Source of the DNA: Anaerolineae bacterium
GTDB taxonomy: Bacteria > Chloroflexota > Anaerolineae > Aggregatilineales > Ch27
Length of the DNA: 64,000 bases
Assembly: GCA_013178165.1 (NCBI GenBank)
Contig: JABLXG010000009.1
Span: 22,520 to 86,519, forward strand
Reading direction: 5' to 3'
In this document: in pieces, positions 1-9,080 of the stretch
Position numbering within the stretch: position 1 is the first letter of the stretch
Layout of the letters: every line of letters begins with the position of its first letter
Position numbers and translations under genes: made by a program
The notes under the pieces: model-generated
What the model saw: only the letters and a program-made list of their open reading frames with translations
What the model was told of the DNA's origin: nothing
The model's database searches: none

Positions 1-10
1 AGCAGGATCG

Positions 11-229
11 ATGCCCGATCTGGTGCAATATCATATTGCACGGCTAAAGGATAAGAATCCCAGGGTTCGCGCTGCTGCCGCCCATGAGCTAGGGCTGCTA
101 GGGGACGCCGCTGCATTGAGCGCCCTCGAGGAGCTTTTCCAGACTGATCGGGACCCAGAGGTCAAGCGAGCCGCTCAGGAAGCTGGCAGGGCGATCTTCA
201 AACGGATACGTCTCCAGCAGGGTAAGTAG
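11..229 (+). CDS. Small HEAT-repeat protein (possibly the 3' end of a longer gene)
   Basis: This short frame encodes 72 residues with a HEAT/PBS-lyase-like helical repeat: 'NPRVRAAAAHELG' followed by 'DPEVKRAAQEAGR', the usual spacing of two paired helices. Such repeats are protein-interaction scaffolds; no enzymatic residues are visible. The ATG at 11 is preceded by a weak purine-rich stretch (agcagga), but the same frame is open to the window edge, so this may be the C-terminal part of a longer repeat protein. It converges on valS and the two share a strong hairpin terminator between them. The repeat assignment is fairly secure; the role is unknown. Confidence 0.6.
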   Translation: MPDLVQYHIARLKDKNPRVRAAAAHELGLLGDAAALSALEELFQTDRDPEVKRAAQEAGRAIFKRIRLQQGK

Positions 230-263
230 AAAAGCATCGCCAGACCGCTCACGATAGTGGTGG

Positions 264-300
264 AACACCAGCGGGGTCTTGGGGAGACCCCGCTGGTGTT
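264..300. terminator. Bidirectional hairpin terminator between HEAT gene and valS
   Basis: A perfect 16-bp inverted repeat (arms 264-279 and 285-300, 5-nt loop) lies between two convergent genes. On the plus strand it is followed by ttctgg, a weak U-tract; on the minus strand by ccaccac. The perfect stem and the convergent position support a shared terminator. Confidence 0.8.
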
Positions 301-312
301 TCTGGCTGTGGA

Positions 313-2949
313 CTAGCCGAGTGTTTCCAGACGCTTGAGGATAGCGTCTTTACTCGTCTGCAGATCGGCCACTTTAGCCCTTTCACGCTCAACGACAGCC
401 GGGTTGGCTTTGCTCACAAAGTCCGCATTACTGAGAAGTCGTGAGGCGCGCTCCAGTTGCTGTGAGATTGCCTCCAGCTCCTGTGCAAGGCGGGCGCGTT
501 CAGCACTCAGGTCGATCATGTCAGCAAGGTGCAAGTAGATGGTTGCCTCGCCAACCACCACTGAGGCCGCCTTGTCCGGCGCAGGCTGACTCTGATCAAG
601 GAAGGTGATGGTCTCAATCCGGGCCAGGCGATCGAAGAGATCCGCGTAGTCCGCCAGGAGTTGCTGGCGAGTGCCGGCGTGAGCCATCGCCTGCAGGCGC
701 CGACCAGGGTCAACGTTGTACTCAGCGCGCAGATTCCGCAGGCCGCGGATGAGTTCAAGCAGTACCTGCATTTCCTCTTCGGCCTTCCGATTCTGGTAAG
801 CCTGCTGTACGGTTGGCCATTCGGCTATGATCAGCGCCTGGCCCTCATGGGGCAGGTACTGCCACGCCGCCTCAGTCACAAAGGGCATGAACGGGTGCAG
901 GAGGCGCAGGCAGGTTTCCAGCACATACACCAGAATGTGCCGCACACGGGACTTGGCTGCAGCTTCACCGCCGTAAAGCGTCTCTTTGCTGATCTCGATG
1001 TACCAGTCAGCATACTCTCCCCAGATGAATTCATAAATCTGGCGGCCAGCCTCACCATACTGGTAGGTGTCAAAGAGACGCTGCACATTGCCGATCAGGG
1101 TCTGAAGGCGACTGAGAATCCATCGATCGGGCAGGGTAAGGTCGGCGTTCAGAGGGGGAGGACCAAGCGGTTTTTCACCGTCCAGATTGGCAGTCACGAA
1201 CCGGGTCATTTGCCACAACTTGTTAGCAAAGTTCCGATTGCCCCGGATGCGATCCTCCGAGAGGTTCATATCCTGGCCGGGGGTGCTACCGGTCAGCAGG
1301 GTGAAGCGCAGGGCATCTGTGCCGTACTCCTCGATGTTTTGCAGCGGATCAATCACATTGCCCTTGGTCTTGCTCATCTTCTGGCCGTTCTCATCGCGGA
1401 CGAGGCCGTGCAGATAGACGGTGTGGAACGGCGCCTTGCCGGTGAACCAGAGACCCATCATGATCATCCGGGCCACCCAGAAGAACAGGATATCGTAACC
1501 TGTCTCCATGACACTGGTCGGGTAAAAGCGCCGGTAATCAGGTGTGTCTTCCGGCCAGCCAAGCGTGCTGAATGGCCAGAGGCCGCTACTAAACCACGTA
1601 TCCAGCACGTCAGGGTCCTGAGTCCAGTGACGACCATCCTGTGGAGGCGTATCCTCGCGCCCGACCCATATCTCACCGTCGTCAGCATACCAGGCTGGGA
1701 TGCGGTGCCCCCACCAGAGCTGTCGGCTGATGCACCAGTCACGGATGTTCTCCATCCAGTGGAAGTAGATCTTCTCAAAACGCTCCGGCACAATCCTGAT
1801 CTGGCCACTGCGCACTGCTGCGATAGCTTTCTCCGCCATAGGCTTGATTCGGACAAACCACTGCTCGCTCAGCAGAGGCTCGATCAGTTCACCACCGCGC
1901 TGGCTGATGGGCACGCTGTGGCGGTAAGGCTCTTCCTTGATGACCAGCCCTGCCGCCCGCATATCCGCCCATAGCTTTTCCCGGGCCACAAAGCGATCAA
2001 GACCGGCATATGGCCCCGCGTTTTCGTTCAGCGTACCGTCCTTGTTGAGGATATTGATCATCGGCAGGTTGAAGCGCAGGCCGATCTCATAGTCGTTCGG
2101 ATCGTGGCCGGGGGTGATCTTCAACGCGCCGGTGCCGAAGGCGCGATCCACGTACTCGTCCCCGATAACGGGAATCGCGCGGTCCAGGATGGGAACCAGC
2201 ACCTCCTGACCAATCAGGTGGCGATAGCGCTCATCGTCAGGATGAACAGCAACCGCAGTATCGCCCAGGATAGTCTCCGGGCGGGTGGTCGCCACGGGGA
2301 TGTAGTGAGCTGGGTCTGACTTGAGGCGGTAGCGGAAGTAGTAGAGCGTACCATCACGCTCCTCGTATTCCACTTCCAGATCGCTGACTGCAGTCTGCAG
2401 GTTAGGACTCCAGTTGACCAGTCTTGTCCCGCGGTAGAGCAGTCCATCTTCCCACAGGCGGACAAAAGCCTCCCGAACGGCCCGCGAGAGCTGGTCGTCC
2501 ATGGTGAAACGCTCGCGGTCCCAGTCGCAACTGGCCCCCAGACGGCGGAGTTGCTGAACGATGCGCCCACCGTACTTAGCTTTCCACTCCCAGGTACGGC
2601 GCAGGAACTCCTCACGTCCGATTGCCTGACGGGTGGTGCCTTCCTCAGCCAGCATCCGCTCAACCATAAGCTGAGTGGCAATACCAGCATGATCGGTGCC
2701 GGGAACCCACAGGGCCGCTTTGCCGCGCATGCGCTCGTACCGGATCATCATGTCTTCCAGGCTGACAAACATGGCGTGACCCTGGTGCAATTCACCGGTC
2801 ACATTGGGTGGGGGGATGCTGATCACAAATGGCTCAGCGTCCGGATTGCGGGCAGCCTCCGGCTTGAACCAGCCATTTTGCTCCCACCATTGATAGAGGC
2901 GTGGTTCCTCATTCTGGAAGTCGAATATCCTGGGCATTTCGTTGGTCAT
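313..2949 (-). CDS. valS: Valyl-tRNA synthetase
   Basis: Class I aminoacyl-tRNA synthetase that charges tRNA-Val. The HIGH-type signature appears as 'HQGH' near residues 55-58 and the second signature as 'KMSKT' near 524-528. Between them lie the editing domain and the Trp-rich catalytic core, and the C-terminus is the coiled coil typical of ValRS ('LAQELEAISQQLERASR'). The length of 878 residues is normal for the family. I chose the ATG at 2949 because AAGGGAAG sits 8-9 nt upstream; an in-frame TTG at 2970 overlaps that site. Expression is governed by the T-box leader upstream (3071-3326), whose likely specifier codon is GUC for valine. This assignment is very secure. Confidence 0.98.
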   Translation of the reverse strand: MTNEMPRIFDFQNEEPRLYQWWEQNGWFKPEAARNPDAEPFVISIPPPNVTGELHQGHAMFVSLEDMMIRYERMRGKAALWVPGTDHAGIATQLMVERMLAEEGTTRQAIGREEFLRRTWEWKAKYGGRIVQQLRRLGASCDWDRERFTMDDQLSRAVREAFVRLWEDGLLYRGTRLVNWSPNLQTAVSDLEVEYEERDGTLYYFRYRLKSDPAHYIPVATTRPETILGDTAVAVHPDDERYRHLIGQEVLVPILDRAIPVIGDEYVDRAFGTGALKITPGHDPNDYEIGLRFNLPMINILNKDGTLNENAGPYAGLDRFVAREKLWADMRAAGLVIKEEPYRHSVPISQRGGELIEPLLSEQWFVRIKPMAEKAIAAVRSGQIRIVPERFEKIYFHWMENIRDWCISRQLWWGHRIPAWYADDGEIWVGREDTPPQDGRHWTQDPDVLDTWFSSGLWPFSTLGWPEDTPDYRRFYPTSVMETGYDILFFWVARMIMMGLWFTGKAPFHTVYLHGLVRDENGQKMSKTKGNVIDPLQNIEEYGTDALRFTLLTGSTPGQDMNLSEDRIRGNRNFANKLWQMTRFVTANLDGEKPLGPPPLNADLTLPDRWILSRLQTLIGNVQRLFDTYQYGEAGRQIYEFIWGEYADWYIEISKETLYGGEAAAKSRVRHILVYVLETCLRLLHPFMPFVTEAAWQYLPHEGQALIIAEWPTVQQAYQNRKAEEEMQVLLELIRGLRNLRAEYNVDPGRRLQAMAHAGTRQQLLADYADLFDRLARIETITFLDQSQPAPDKAASVVVGEATIYLHLADMIDLSAERARLAQELEAISQQLERASRLLSNADFVSKANPAVVERERAKVADLQTSKDAILKRLETLG

Positions 2950-3070
2950 AGCAGCGTCTTCCCTTGACAATTAAAACAGACCACGTCTTCAGGGAATCCA
3001 TGCGTCTGAAGCCCTGCAGGCGGTTGACGCCTGTAACTTCTCCGCACAGACGGTTTCCCTGCCGTGCCAG

Positions 3071-3103
3071 AAAAAAAGCCTTTCGCCCCCAAGGGCGAAA
3101 GGC
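3071..3103 (-). terminator. Intrinsic terminator of the valS T-box leader
   Basis: The arms gcctttcgccc (3078-3088) and gggcgaaaggc (3093-3103) form an 11-bp stem with a 4-nt loop. On the minus strand the stem is followed by seven consecutive U residues (3071-3077). It lies just downstream of the T-box sequence and about 120 nt before the valS start, as expected for transcriptional T-box control. Confidence 0.92.
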
Positions 3104-3326
3104 CAGACCTTCCGTGGTACCACCTTGCTTCCGTGCAGATGACCTGACGGCGCTTTGAGCGATAACGGGCTGACCCGGAAATGCCTACTGCCAAACAGAG
3201 TTCAGCATTTCAACTCCGGAGCGACGTTCAGCGGGACCATCCCGGTGGGCTTTCAGCCGGTGACCCACCTTTCTGCGGAGACGTTGACCGCTTACTCCTC
3301 TCCATCTCGGTTGCTAACGGTATGCA
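3071..3326 (-). ncRNA. T-box riboswitch leader of valS
   Basis: Read on the minus strand, the leader has the canonical T-box sequence AAGGTGGTACCACGG (3112-3126) immediately before the intrinsic terminator. Upstream are Stem I features: the AGTA-type bulge segment (ggagtaag near 3293-3300), a distal helix (gtgggtc / gcccacc), and a specifier-loop segment ctgaac-GTC-gctccggag, in which GTC at 3223-3225 is the likely valine specifier. The family is known to sense uncharged tRNA: pairing of the tRNA 3' NCCA end with the T-box bulge favours the antiterminator. The specifier call is by pattern and the secondary structure was not folded computationally. Confidence 0.93.
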
Positions 3327-3336
3327 ATTTCTGTTC

Positions 3337-3366
3337 AGTATAGCATGGCGATTCAAGCAGCGTCAA
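3337..3366 (-). promoter_or_regulatory. Promoter of the valS T-box transcript
   Basis: On the minus strand TTGACG (3361-3366) and TATACT (3337-3342) are separated by 18 nt, a good sigma-70/SigA-type match. Transcription would begin a few bases downstream, just ahead of T-box Stem I. Confidence 0.75.
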
Positions 3367-3438
3367 TGGCTTTTCGCCTCCCGATCTGGTGCTCGCCTGA
3401 TCCGCCACAGGTGATTATGGGCACAGCCGGCGGCGAGA

Positions 3439-4251
3439 CTACCAGGTAGCGTCAGGAAACGTATTGATGCCGGCATGAACGCCGATACGCTTGTACATGT
3501 GAAAACCGGTGAAGGGACGCCCCAGAACGCCATCATGAATGGCCCAGGAGCGCCCACGTACCGTTCGCCAGGCATCAGGGTGCCGAAACGGGGTCGAACC
3601 ATCCAGCCGGCGATACAATTCACCGCCGGGCTGGAACTCCCTGTGGATCCGTTCCATTTCCTGCCTGCCAGAGAGGTAATTGAATCCGTATCGTTCGAAG
3701 TTGATAGCATTATGGTACGCCAGCGGCTCGACCAGGAATAGTTCGTGCCCCATATTGTGCACGAACTGCTCAAAGAGCGGGACAACGGAACGACCACTGC
3801 GCAGGCCGGCACGCACCTGTCCCGGAGCGAGTCCGGCCTGCAACGCGGCGACTTCCGCCGAAATATTGCGTCCACGTGTTCCTAGGAAAGTGGGCATACC
3901 ATCAGCATCCCGGTCAATTGGAAAGCGCGGTGAATCGGGGTTGTTGATCACAACCAGCAGGACCAGCAACTGGTTGTTGAACGTATCGACCATGTTGATG
4001 TACATGACCGGATCTTCCGCGCCGGGTCTGTGCCAGACACTCATCTCCATAGCGCGGCTGCCAGCAGGGCAGTTCATGCTCACCACTGGCTGACCGTCCT
4101 GGGTCAGGGTTTGCGGATCAATACGGAAGCGGGAATATAGCCACGGCGCCAGCAATGTCCGGTAGATGGCATGTTTTTGCGCTTCCGGCAAATCATTGAT
4201 CCCCCGGATGGAACGGGGCCACACCAGTGGCGGATACGGGGCGATCTCCAT
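3439..4251 (-). CDS. Conserved-looking protein of unknown function (270 aa)
   Basis: I do not recognise this family. The 270-residue product has no signal peptide or membrane segment. It is rich in aromatic residues, Arg and Pro and looks like a globular cytosolic protein. Visible stretches include 'SMNCPAGSRAMEMSVWH', a hydrophobic strand 'NQLLVLLVVINNPDSPRF', and a histidine-containing segment 'EQFVHNMGHELFLVEPLAYHNAINFERYGF' split around residues 175-205 (HNMGHE is reminiscent of a metal site, but this is weak). It starts 18 nt after the smpB stop, so it is probably the last gene of the S41-smpB run. No enzymatic role is assigned. Confidence 0.75.
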   Translation of the reverse strand: MEIAPYPPLVWPRSIRGINDLPEAQKHAIYRTLLAPWLYSRFRIDPQTLTQDGQPVVSMNCPAGSRAMEMSVWHRPGAEDPVMYINMVDTFNNQLLVLLVVINNPDSPRFPIDRDADGMPTFLGTRGRNISAEVAALQAGLAPGQVRAGLRSGRSVVPLFEQFVHNMGHELFLVEPLAYHNAINFERYGFNYLSGRQEMERIHREFQPGGELYRRLDGSTPFRHPDAWRTVRGRSWAIHDGVLGRPFTGFHMYKRIGVHAGINTFPDATW

Positions 4252-4269
4252 AGGACGGGCTGAGCGTGG

Positions 4270-4749
4270 TTACCGGCCTCGTTCTCGCAGCACACGGTCG
4301 ATCTGGCGCTGGCTATCCCGCCGGGCGATAGCCTCACGCTTGTCATATTGCTTCTTGCCGCGCGCCAGGGCGATTTCCACCTTGGCTCTGCCACGCTTGA
4401 GATAAAGCGTTACCGGAATCAGGGTATAACCTTTCTCCTGGATCTTTGTCGCCAGCCGGTTAATCTCCTTGCGATGCATCAGTAGCTTGCGAGGACGCAG
4501 GGGGTCGTGGCCGTGGTAAGGCCCGGCCTGTTTGTAATCGGCAATATGGGTATTGAGCAGCCACAACTCGCCGCCCTTGATCTGCACATAGCCATCCCGC
4601 AAGTTGACATGCCGGGCGCGGATAGATTTGATCTCTGAGCCAACCAGCACCAGACCCGCCTCGAATGTATCTTCTAGGAAGTAGTCATGACGGGCCTTGC
4701 GGTTAGTGGCAATAATTAGCCGGCCATCATCTACCTTTTTAGGAGTCAT
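4270..4749 (-). CDS. smpB: SsrA-binding protein SmpB
   Basis: SmpB binds the tRNA-like domain of tmRNA and brings it to stalled ribosomes for trans-translation. The 159-residue product shows the family's N-terminal 'NRKARHDYFLEDTFEAGLVL' and 'GSEIKSIR' segments, then 'HNxDPxRxRKLLMH' in the form 'HGHDPLRPRKLLMH', and the basic C-terminal tail 'GKKQYDKREAIARRD' that inserts into the decoding centre. Length is typical. Its first 11 nt overlap the end of the upstream protease gene, pointing to translational coupling. No tmRNA gene was recognised in the window. Confidence 0.97.
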   Translation of the reverse strand: MTPKKVDDGRLIIATNRKARHDYFLEDTFEAGLVLVGSEIKSIRARHVNLRDGYVQIKGGELWLLNTHIADYKQAGPYHGHDPLRPRKLLMHRKEINRLATKIQEKGYTLIPVTLYLKRGRAKVEIALARGKKQYDKREAIARRDSQRQIDRVLRERGR

Positions 4750-6010
4750 TGCTTTCTGTCACCACTGGATACGTTGCATCGATATACTCAATAGCCGCTG
4801 CCAGCCAGGGATCATCGGCAGGGCCGAAGCCATCGGCAGGCAACTCAACCGGAATATCCGGCGAAATGCCCGTGCTGTTCAAGGCGATCTCGTCAGGGGT
4901 GTACCAAGCGCCATAGGTGATACGAAGCTGCGAGCCGTCGGAAAGATCATGCACGAGTTGCACCGAGCCTTTGCCAAACGTAGGCAGGCCGACAAGCACC
5001 CCGCGCTCACGGTCACGGATCGCACCAGCTACGATCTCAGAGGCGCTGGCGCTACCGCGGTCAATTAACACCACCAGCGGGATATCTTCAGCCACATCAC
5101 CAGTGTCCGAGTAGAACACACGTGGTTCCTTGAGGAGAGTGGTGCGCTGGATCGCTACAATACCCTGCGGTAAAAACAGATCGCTGACACTGATTGCTTC
5201 ATCCAGCAACCCGCCCGGATTGCCGCGTAAGTCCAGAATCAGCGCGCGCGGATTCTGAGCAAGCAAACGGGTTAGCTCGGCTTCCAGTTGCCGGGTTGCG
5301 ACACCATTGAAGCGGAACAGCGCCGCATAGGCGATCTTGCCCTCAAGCATCTCAGCGCGAACCGTTGGAATCTGGATTTCGGCCCGCTCAACATCAACCT
5401 CAAAGATCTCGCCAGTTTGCGGTCGGAAGATTCGCAGCCGCACCGTTGTCCCCAGAGGTCCACGAATCAGAGCAGTGCCCTCGGCCAGAGTCAGATTCTC
5501 CAGCGATTGGCCATCAGCGCTCAGGACAATGTCGCCTACCTGCAATCCTGCCCGGCTTGCCGGTTGATCAGGGAAGGGATAGGCGATGTAAAGCTGGCCG
5601 TACTCGTTCAGGTTGACATAGGCGCCAATACCGCCGAAGACACCTTCAATATTTTCACGCTCAACTTCGGCAATGCTGGGCTGAACAAACGCTGTGTGAA
5701 CATCACCCAGCGTTTCCAGCATTCCCCTGATGGCGCCGTAGGTCCGTTCGACAGTATCCGGGACATCATAGTAGAATTCGCTTTCCACATAGTCCCAGAC
5801 TTCCCAGAAGACATCGAATCCCTCCGGGCCGCGCTGAACAGCGACATCCGCCGAAACACTGCCGGTCCCAGCCACAAAGCCGGCGAAAAACCCACCCGTC
5901 GCCACAACGACCAGTGCCAGCACAATGGCAATAATCTCCCGGCGGCTGCCCAGACGTGGTAGCTCCAGAACCTCGGTGTCGGATGGCTTGGATGATCTGG
6001 CGTTATTCAT
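4739..6010 (-). CDS. S41-family carboxy-terminal processing protease (CtpA-like), copy 1
   Basis: A membrane-anchored serine protease of the Prc/CtpA family. A single N-terminal transmembrane segment (about residues 27-50) anchors it with the rest outside. Then come the S41 N-terminal region, a PDZ domain ('PFPDQPASRAGLQVGDIVLS', about 145-220) and the S41 catalytic domain. The catalytic Ser lies in 'GSASASE' near residues 320-324 and the general-base Lys in 'TFGKGSVQ' near 347, so the dyad looks intact. The 423-residue length is normal. It follows a second S41 gene by 12 nt in the same orientation, suggesting co-transcription. The substrate is unknown; family members trim or degrade envelope proteins. 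Confidence 0.95.
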   Translation of the reverse strand: MNNARSSKPSDTEVLELPRLGSRREIIAIVLALVVVATGGFFAGFVAGTGSVSADVAVQRGPEGFDVFWEVWDYVESEFYYDVPDTVERTYGAIRGMLETLGDVHTAFVQPSIAEVERENIEGVFGGIGAYVNLNEYGQLYIAYPFPDQPASRAGLQVGDIVLSADGQSLENLTLAEGTALIRGPLGTTVRLRIFRPQTGEIFEVDVERAEIQIPTVRAEMLEGKIAYAALFRFNGVATRQLEAELTRLLAQNPRALILDLRGNPGGLLDEAISVSDLFLPQGIVAIQRTTLLKEPRVFYSDTGDVAEDIPLVVLIDRGSASASEIVAGAIRDRERGVLVGLPTFGKGSVQLVHDLSDGSQLRITYGAWYTPDEIALNSTGISPDIPVELPADGFGPADDPWLAAAIEYIDATYPVVTESNDS

Positions 6011-6022
6011 ACCGCTAAACCT

Positions 6023-7243
6023 TTATTCTGCAATCCGGGACTGAAGCTGCCGGATAGCTTCGTCCAGCTCAACGTCGCGCCCGTCTTCGGCGGGGATCAT
6101 GCTGATATCGGGTTCCAGCCCCTGTCGATTCAATGGGGTACGGTCCGGTGTCAGCCATTCGGCGGAGGTGATGTGGACAGAGGAACCATCGGATAGCGGG
6201 AAGATCAGCTGTACCGATCCTTTGCCAAACGTGCGTTGGCCAATAACAGTTGCACGGTCATTATCCTGCAACGCCCCGGCGACCAGTTCAGCGGCGCTGG
6301 CCGTACCCTGATTGACCAGAACTATCATCGGCAAAGCAACATCCAACCCGCCATCGCCGGCTGTATACGTGCGTTCGGCCTCCCGTGTCTTTTCGATGAC
6401 AATGACACCGTCATTCAGGATTTCGTCAGCGGTGTCAATAGCCTCCTTAAGCAGGCCGCCAGCGTTATTGCGCAGATCAAGAACCAGTGCCTTCACCCGC
6501 AGCGCCAAGAGTTCATCGAACGCCTGGCGCAACTCCTCAGGAGTACGACTGGTGAAGCTCTTGATCTGGACGTACCCGATCCGGGGGTCTTCGATCAGGG
6601 TGCGCCAGATAACGGAGGGTACCGTGATGATCGCAAATAGGACGGTGTAAGTGACTTCCACGTTGTTTTCGCGTTTGCGAACACGGATGTCAACACCATT
6701 GCCTTCTTTGACCTCACCGCGCAGAGCACGGACTATTTCGTCAAGACGTGTGCCCGGCGTAACCGCCTGGCCGTTGATAGCCAGCAGAATATCGCCTTCC
6801 TCCACCCCGGCAGCCAGGGCAGGGCTGTCGGGATAGGGATACAACACGTAGCTCCCCTCAGCCGCATATTGCACGTCAACGCCGATTCCGCCGTATTGTC
6901 CGGCTAACGCATCAGACTCGTTGCGGGTCACAGGGGGATCATTGAACAACGTGTAAGGGTCATTAAGGGCGTTCAGTGCGCCTCGAATTGCTGCATACTC
7001 AAGCGTCCGCTGCTCCGGAAGTTCTCGCAGGTAATAGCGTTCAAGCAACCCCTGCACTTCCTGCAGAAGCGCGTATTGCTCAGGGGGATCGGCGAGCGCC
7101 AGACCTCCGGACGTAGCAGGCAACAGGCTACCGCGCAAGAAGAAACCTGCTACGAAAGCGGCCAACAGCGTAATGCCAATTACAACTCCCTTCAGGATCG
7201 GCAGTACCCATAACGCAACCCAACCTGAGCCACGAGAACCCAT
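6023..7243 (-). CDS. S41-family carboxy-terminal processing protease (CtpA-like), copy 2
   Basis: Paralogue of the protease immediately downstream. The preferred start, ATG at 7243, places a transmembrane anchor ('ALWVLPILKGVVIGITLLAA') right at the N-terminus of a 406-residue protein. The upstream in-frame extension to 7354 encodes unconvincing sequence. A PDZ domain ('PYPDSPALAAGVEEGDILLA') precedes the catalytic core with 'GTASAAELVAGAL' (Ser) and 'TFGKGSVQ' (Lys), so both dyad residues are present. The two proteases differ enough to be an old duplication. It is divergent from the sensor kinase gene at 7431. Confidence 0.94.
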   Translation of the reverse strand: MGSRGSGWVALWVLPILKGVVIGITLLAAFVAGFFLRGSLLPATSGGLALADPPEQYALLQEVQGLLERYYLRELPEQRTLEYAAIRGALNALNDPYTLFNDPPVTRNESDALAGQYGGIGVDVQYAAEGSYVLYPYPDSPALAAGVEEGDILLAINGQAVTPGTRLDEIVRALRGEVKEGNGVDIRVRKRENNVEVTYTVLFAIITVPSVIWRTLIEDPRIGYVQIKSFTSRTPEELRQAFDELLALRVKALVLDLRNNAGGLLKEAIDTADEILNDGVIVIEKTREAERTYTAGDGGLDVALPMIVLVNQGTASAAELVAGALQDNDRATVIGQRTFGKGSVQLIFPLSDGSSVHITSAEWLTPDRTPLNRQGLEPDISMIPAEDGRDVELDEAIRQLQSRIAE

Positions 7244-7430
7244 AAGCCCATACCCGACTATCTCGAAAGCACCCCGCGCAGTTTCGAATTCTAGCACAGA
7301 GTATCGGGATAAACGACCCTGTGTGCAGGACAATGCTTCAGCGGAGAAGAACACTTGCCTGGCCGAGATTTTTTGGGTAGCGTCATAGGTGGATTTATCG
7401 GAGCATTAATGCACTGGCGAGGCGCCATCT

Positions 7431-9068
7431 ATGGATGCTACAAAGGGCCTGATCCTGATCGCTGATGACGAGGAGAACATGGTGCAGTTGCTCAAACGTC
7501 TGTTTGAGCACGATGGATTTCAGGTAGAGGCAGTATCAGATGGCATGTCCGCGCTGCAAAGAGCGGTGGACCTGCAGCCCGAACTTATTCTAATGGATGT
7601 GATGATGCCCGGCTTAAACGGCTTCGAGGTCATCAAACAGCTGCGCCAGAGCAAGCCAACAGCGCGTATCCCCACAATCTTCATCAGCGCCGCAGCTAAA
7701 GAACCCACCGACATTGTCCGGGGGCTTGGGCTGGGAGCGGATGATTACGTTCTGAAGCCGTTTAATCCCCAGGAACTACTGGCACGGGCGAGAAGCAAGA
7801 TTCGCGCCCGCCAGCTGGAAGAAGACCTGGAACGCCGGAACAAAGAGCTTGAAGCGCTGGTACGGGTAGGCCACGAATTCAACCAGCGTCTCAAGCTGGA
7901 CGATCTCCTGGATTTGATCGTTTCCGTGTGTGCGGCTGAATTGCCGGCGTGTCAGGTTGCCTTCTGTCTGCTTGATCAGCAATTGCAGGTGACCGATTGG
8001 CGAGCGTTACACCACAACAGCGCCTACAAGAAAGCTGATATCCAGGCGCTAGTCGATCACACTGAATCCATTCTGGGCTGGCTGCTGCAGGCCGAATCCT
8101 CAGTGCATATCGCCGACATGCTGCAGAGAGATCCTTTATTTGAAGGTTGCCGCTCGCTGATCGGCACCCGCATTGTCCACCATGGCGAACTCCTGGGACT
8201 CATTGCGCTTGGGTATGAGACACCGGGCTGTTATGATGAGGGGCACCTTCGCCTGCTGGAGTCTATTACCGGTCAGGCGGCACTGGCCATCCGAAATGCC
8301 GAACTCTATGCCGAACTGCGTTACTATGCCCTTAACCTGGAAAACATGGTTGCGGAGCGAACGGCGGAATTGCGGGCCGCACAGTCCCAGCTAATCCGTT
8401 CGGAGAAACTGGCTTCTCTTGGCCGCCTTGCAGCAGGCATTGCGCACGAAGTCAACAATCCGCTACAGGCGATCCGCAACTGTCTCGAACTGGCTATCGA
8501 GGATATTGACGCGCACAGACCGGTGGACAGAGAGTTGTTGACTGTGGCTGAACAAGACGTCGAACGAATCCGGCGGATCGTCAGCCAGTTACTGGATTTC
8601 TCCCGGCGGGGTTCGAGTGACCTCAGGCCGCTTGAGGTTGGCGAGGCTGTCCGTTCAGTGTTGCGCCTGGTTGACCGCCAGCTTGAGCGTTCCAACATCA
8701 AACTAGTCACCGAGATCAACAGCACAGCACCCGTGCAGATCAATGAAGACCAGTTCAAACAGGTGGTTTTGAACCTGCTCCTTAATGCTCAGGAGGCGAT
8801 GCCCGCTGGAGGAACCCTGTGGGTCAGGGTCGAACAGCTCGAAAGCGAAGTCCTCATTTCAGTAACTGACACAGGTATTGGCATCCCAGAGCATGATATG
8901 CCCAAGATTTTTGACCCGTTCTTTTCAACCAAAGTGGATGGCACCGGCCTGGGTCTGGCGGTCAGCTACGGCATCGTTGAAGGGCACGGTGGACGGATCG
9001 AAGTCAGGAGCCGGGAGAATCACGGCTCCACATTCACAGTCAGGTTGCCCGCCTATCGACAACCATAG
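7431..9068 (+). CDS. Response regulator-GAF-histidine kinase hybrid
   Basis: A 545-residue cytosolic signalling protein with the receiver at the N-terminus. Receiver domain about 8-125 with phospho-acceptor Asp56 in 'LMDVMMPG' and Lys in 'VLKPF'. A short coiled coil leads to a GAF domain (about 150-300). Then HisKA with His339 in 'GIAHEVNNP' and a HATPase_c domain with 'NLLLNAQEA', 'DTGIGIP' and 'GTGLGLAVSYGI'. No transmembrane segment is present, so input probably comes by phosphotransfer to the receiver or from a GAF ligand. The HEVNNP phosphorylation box is of the HWE/NtrB-like 'H-E-x-N-N-P' type. It is transcribed alone and converges on the TPR gene at 9081. Confidence 0.93.
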   Translation: MDATKGLILIADDEENMVQLLKRLFEHDGFQVEAVSDGMSALQRAVDLQPELILMDVMMPGLNGFEVIKQLRQSKPTARIPTIFISAAAKEPTDIVRGLGLGADDYVLKPFNPQELLARARSKIRARQLEEDLERRNKELEALVRVGHEFNQRLKLDDLLDLIVSVCAAELPACQVAFCLLDQQLQVTDWRALHHNSAYKKADIQALVDHTESILGWLLQAESSVHIADMLQRDPLFEGCRSLIGTRIVHHGELLGLIALGYETPGCYDEGHLRLLESITGQAALAIRNAELYAELRYYALNLENMVAERTAELRAAQSQLIRSEKLASLGRLAAGIAHEVNNPLQAIRNCLELAIEDIDAHRPVDRELLTVAEQDVERIRRIVSQLLDFSRRGSSDLRPLEVGEAVRSVLRLVDRQLERSNIKLVTEINSTAPVQINEDQFKQVVLNLLLNAQEAMPAGGTLWVRVEQLESEVLISVTDTGIGIPEHDMPKIFDPFFSTKVDGTGLGLAVSYGIVEGHGGRIEVRSRENHGSTFTVRLPAYRQP

Positions 9069-9080
9069 CCACAACCGGCA

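Noticed and set aside
661..1974. Long plus-strand open frame (437 codons) opposite valS
   Set aside because: It is antisense to the well-conserved valS, has no recognisable family, and is explained by the GC-rich codon pattern of the sense gene.
2950..2970. TTG at 2970 as the valS start
   Set aside because: It overlaps the AAGGGAAG ribosome site that serves the ATG at 2949.
5288..5962. Plus-strand 224-codon frame opposite the first S41 protease
   Set aside because: Antisense to a conserved gene with no family match and no convincing ribosome site.
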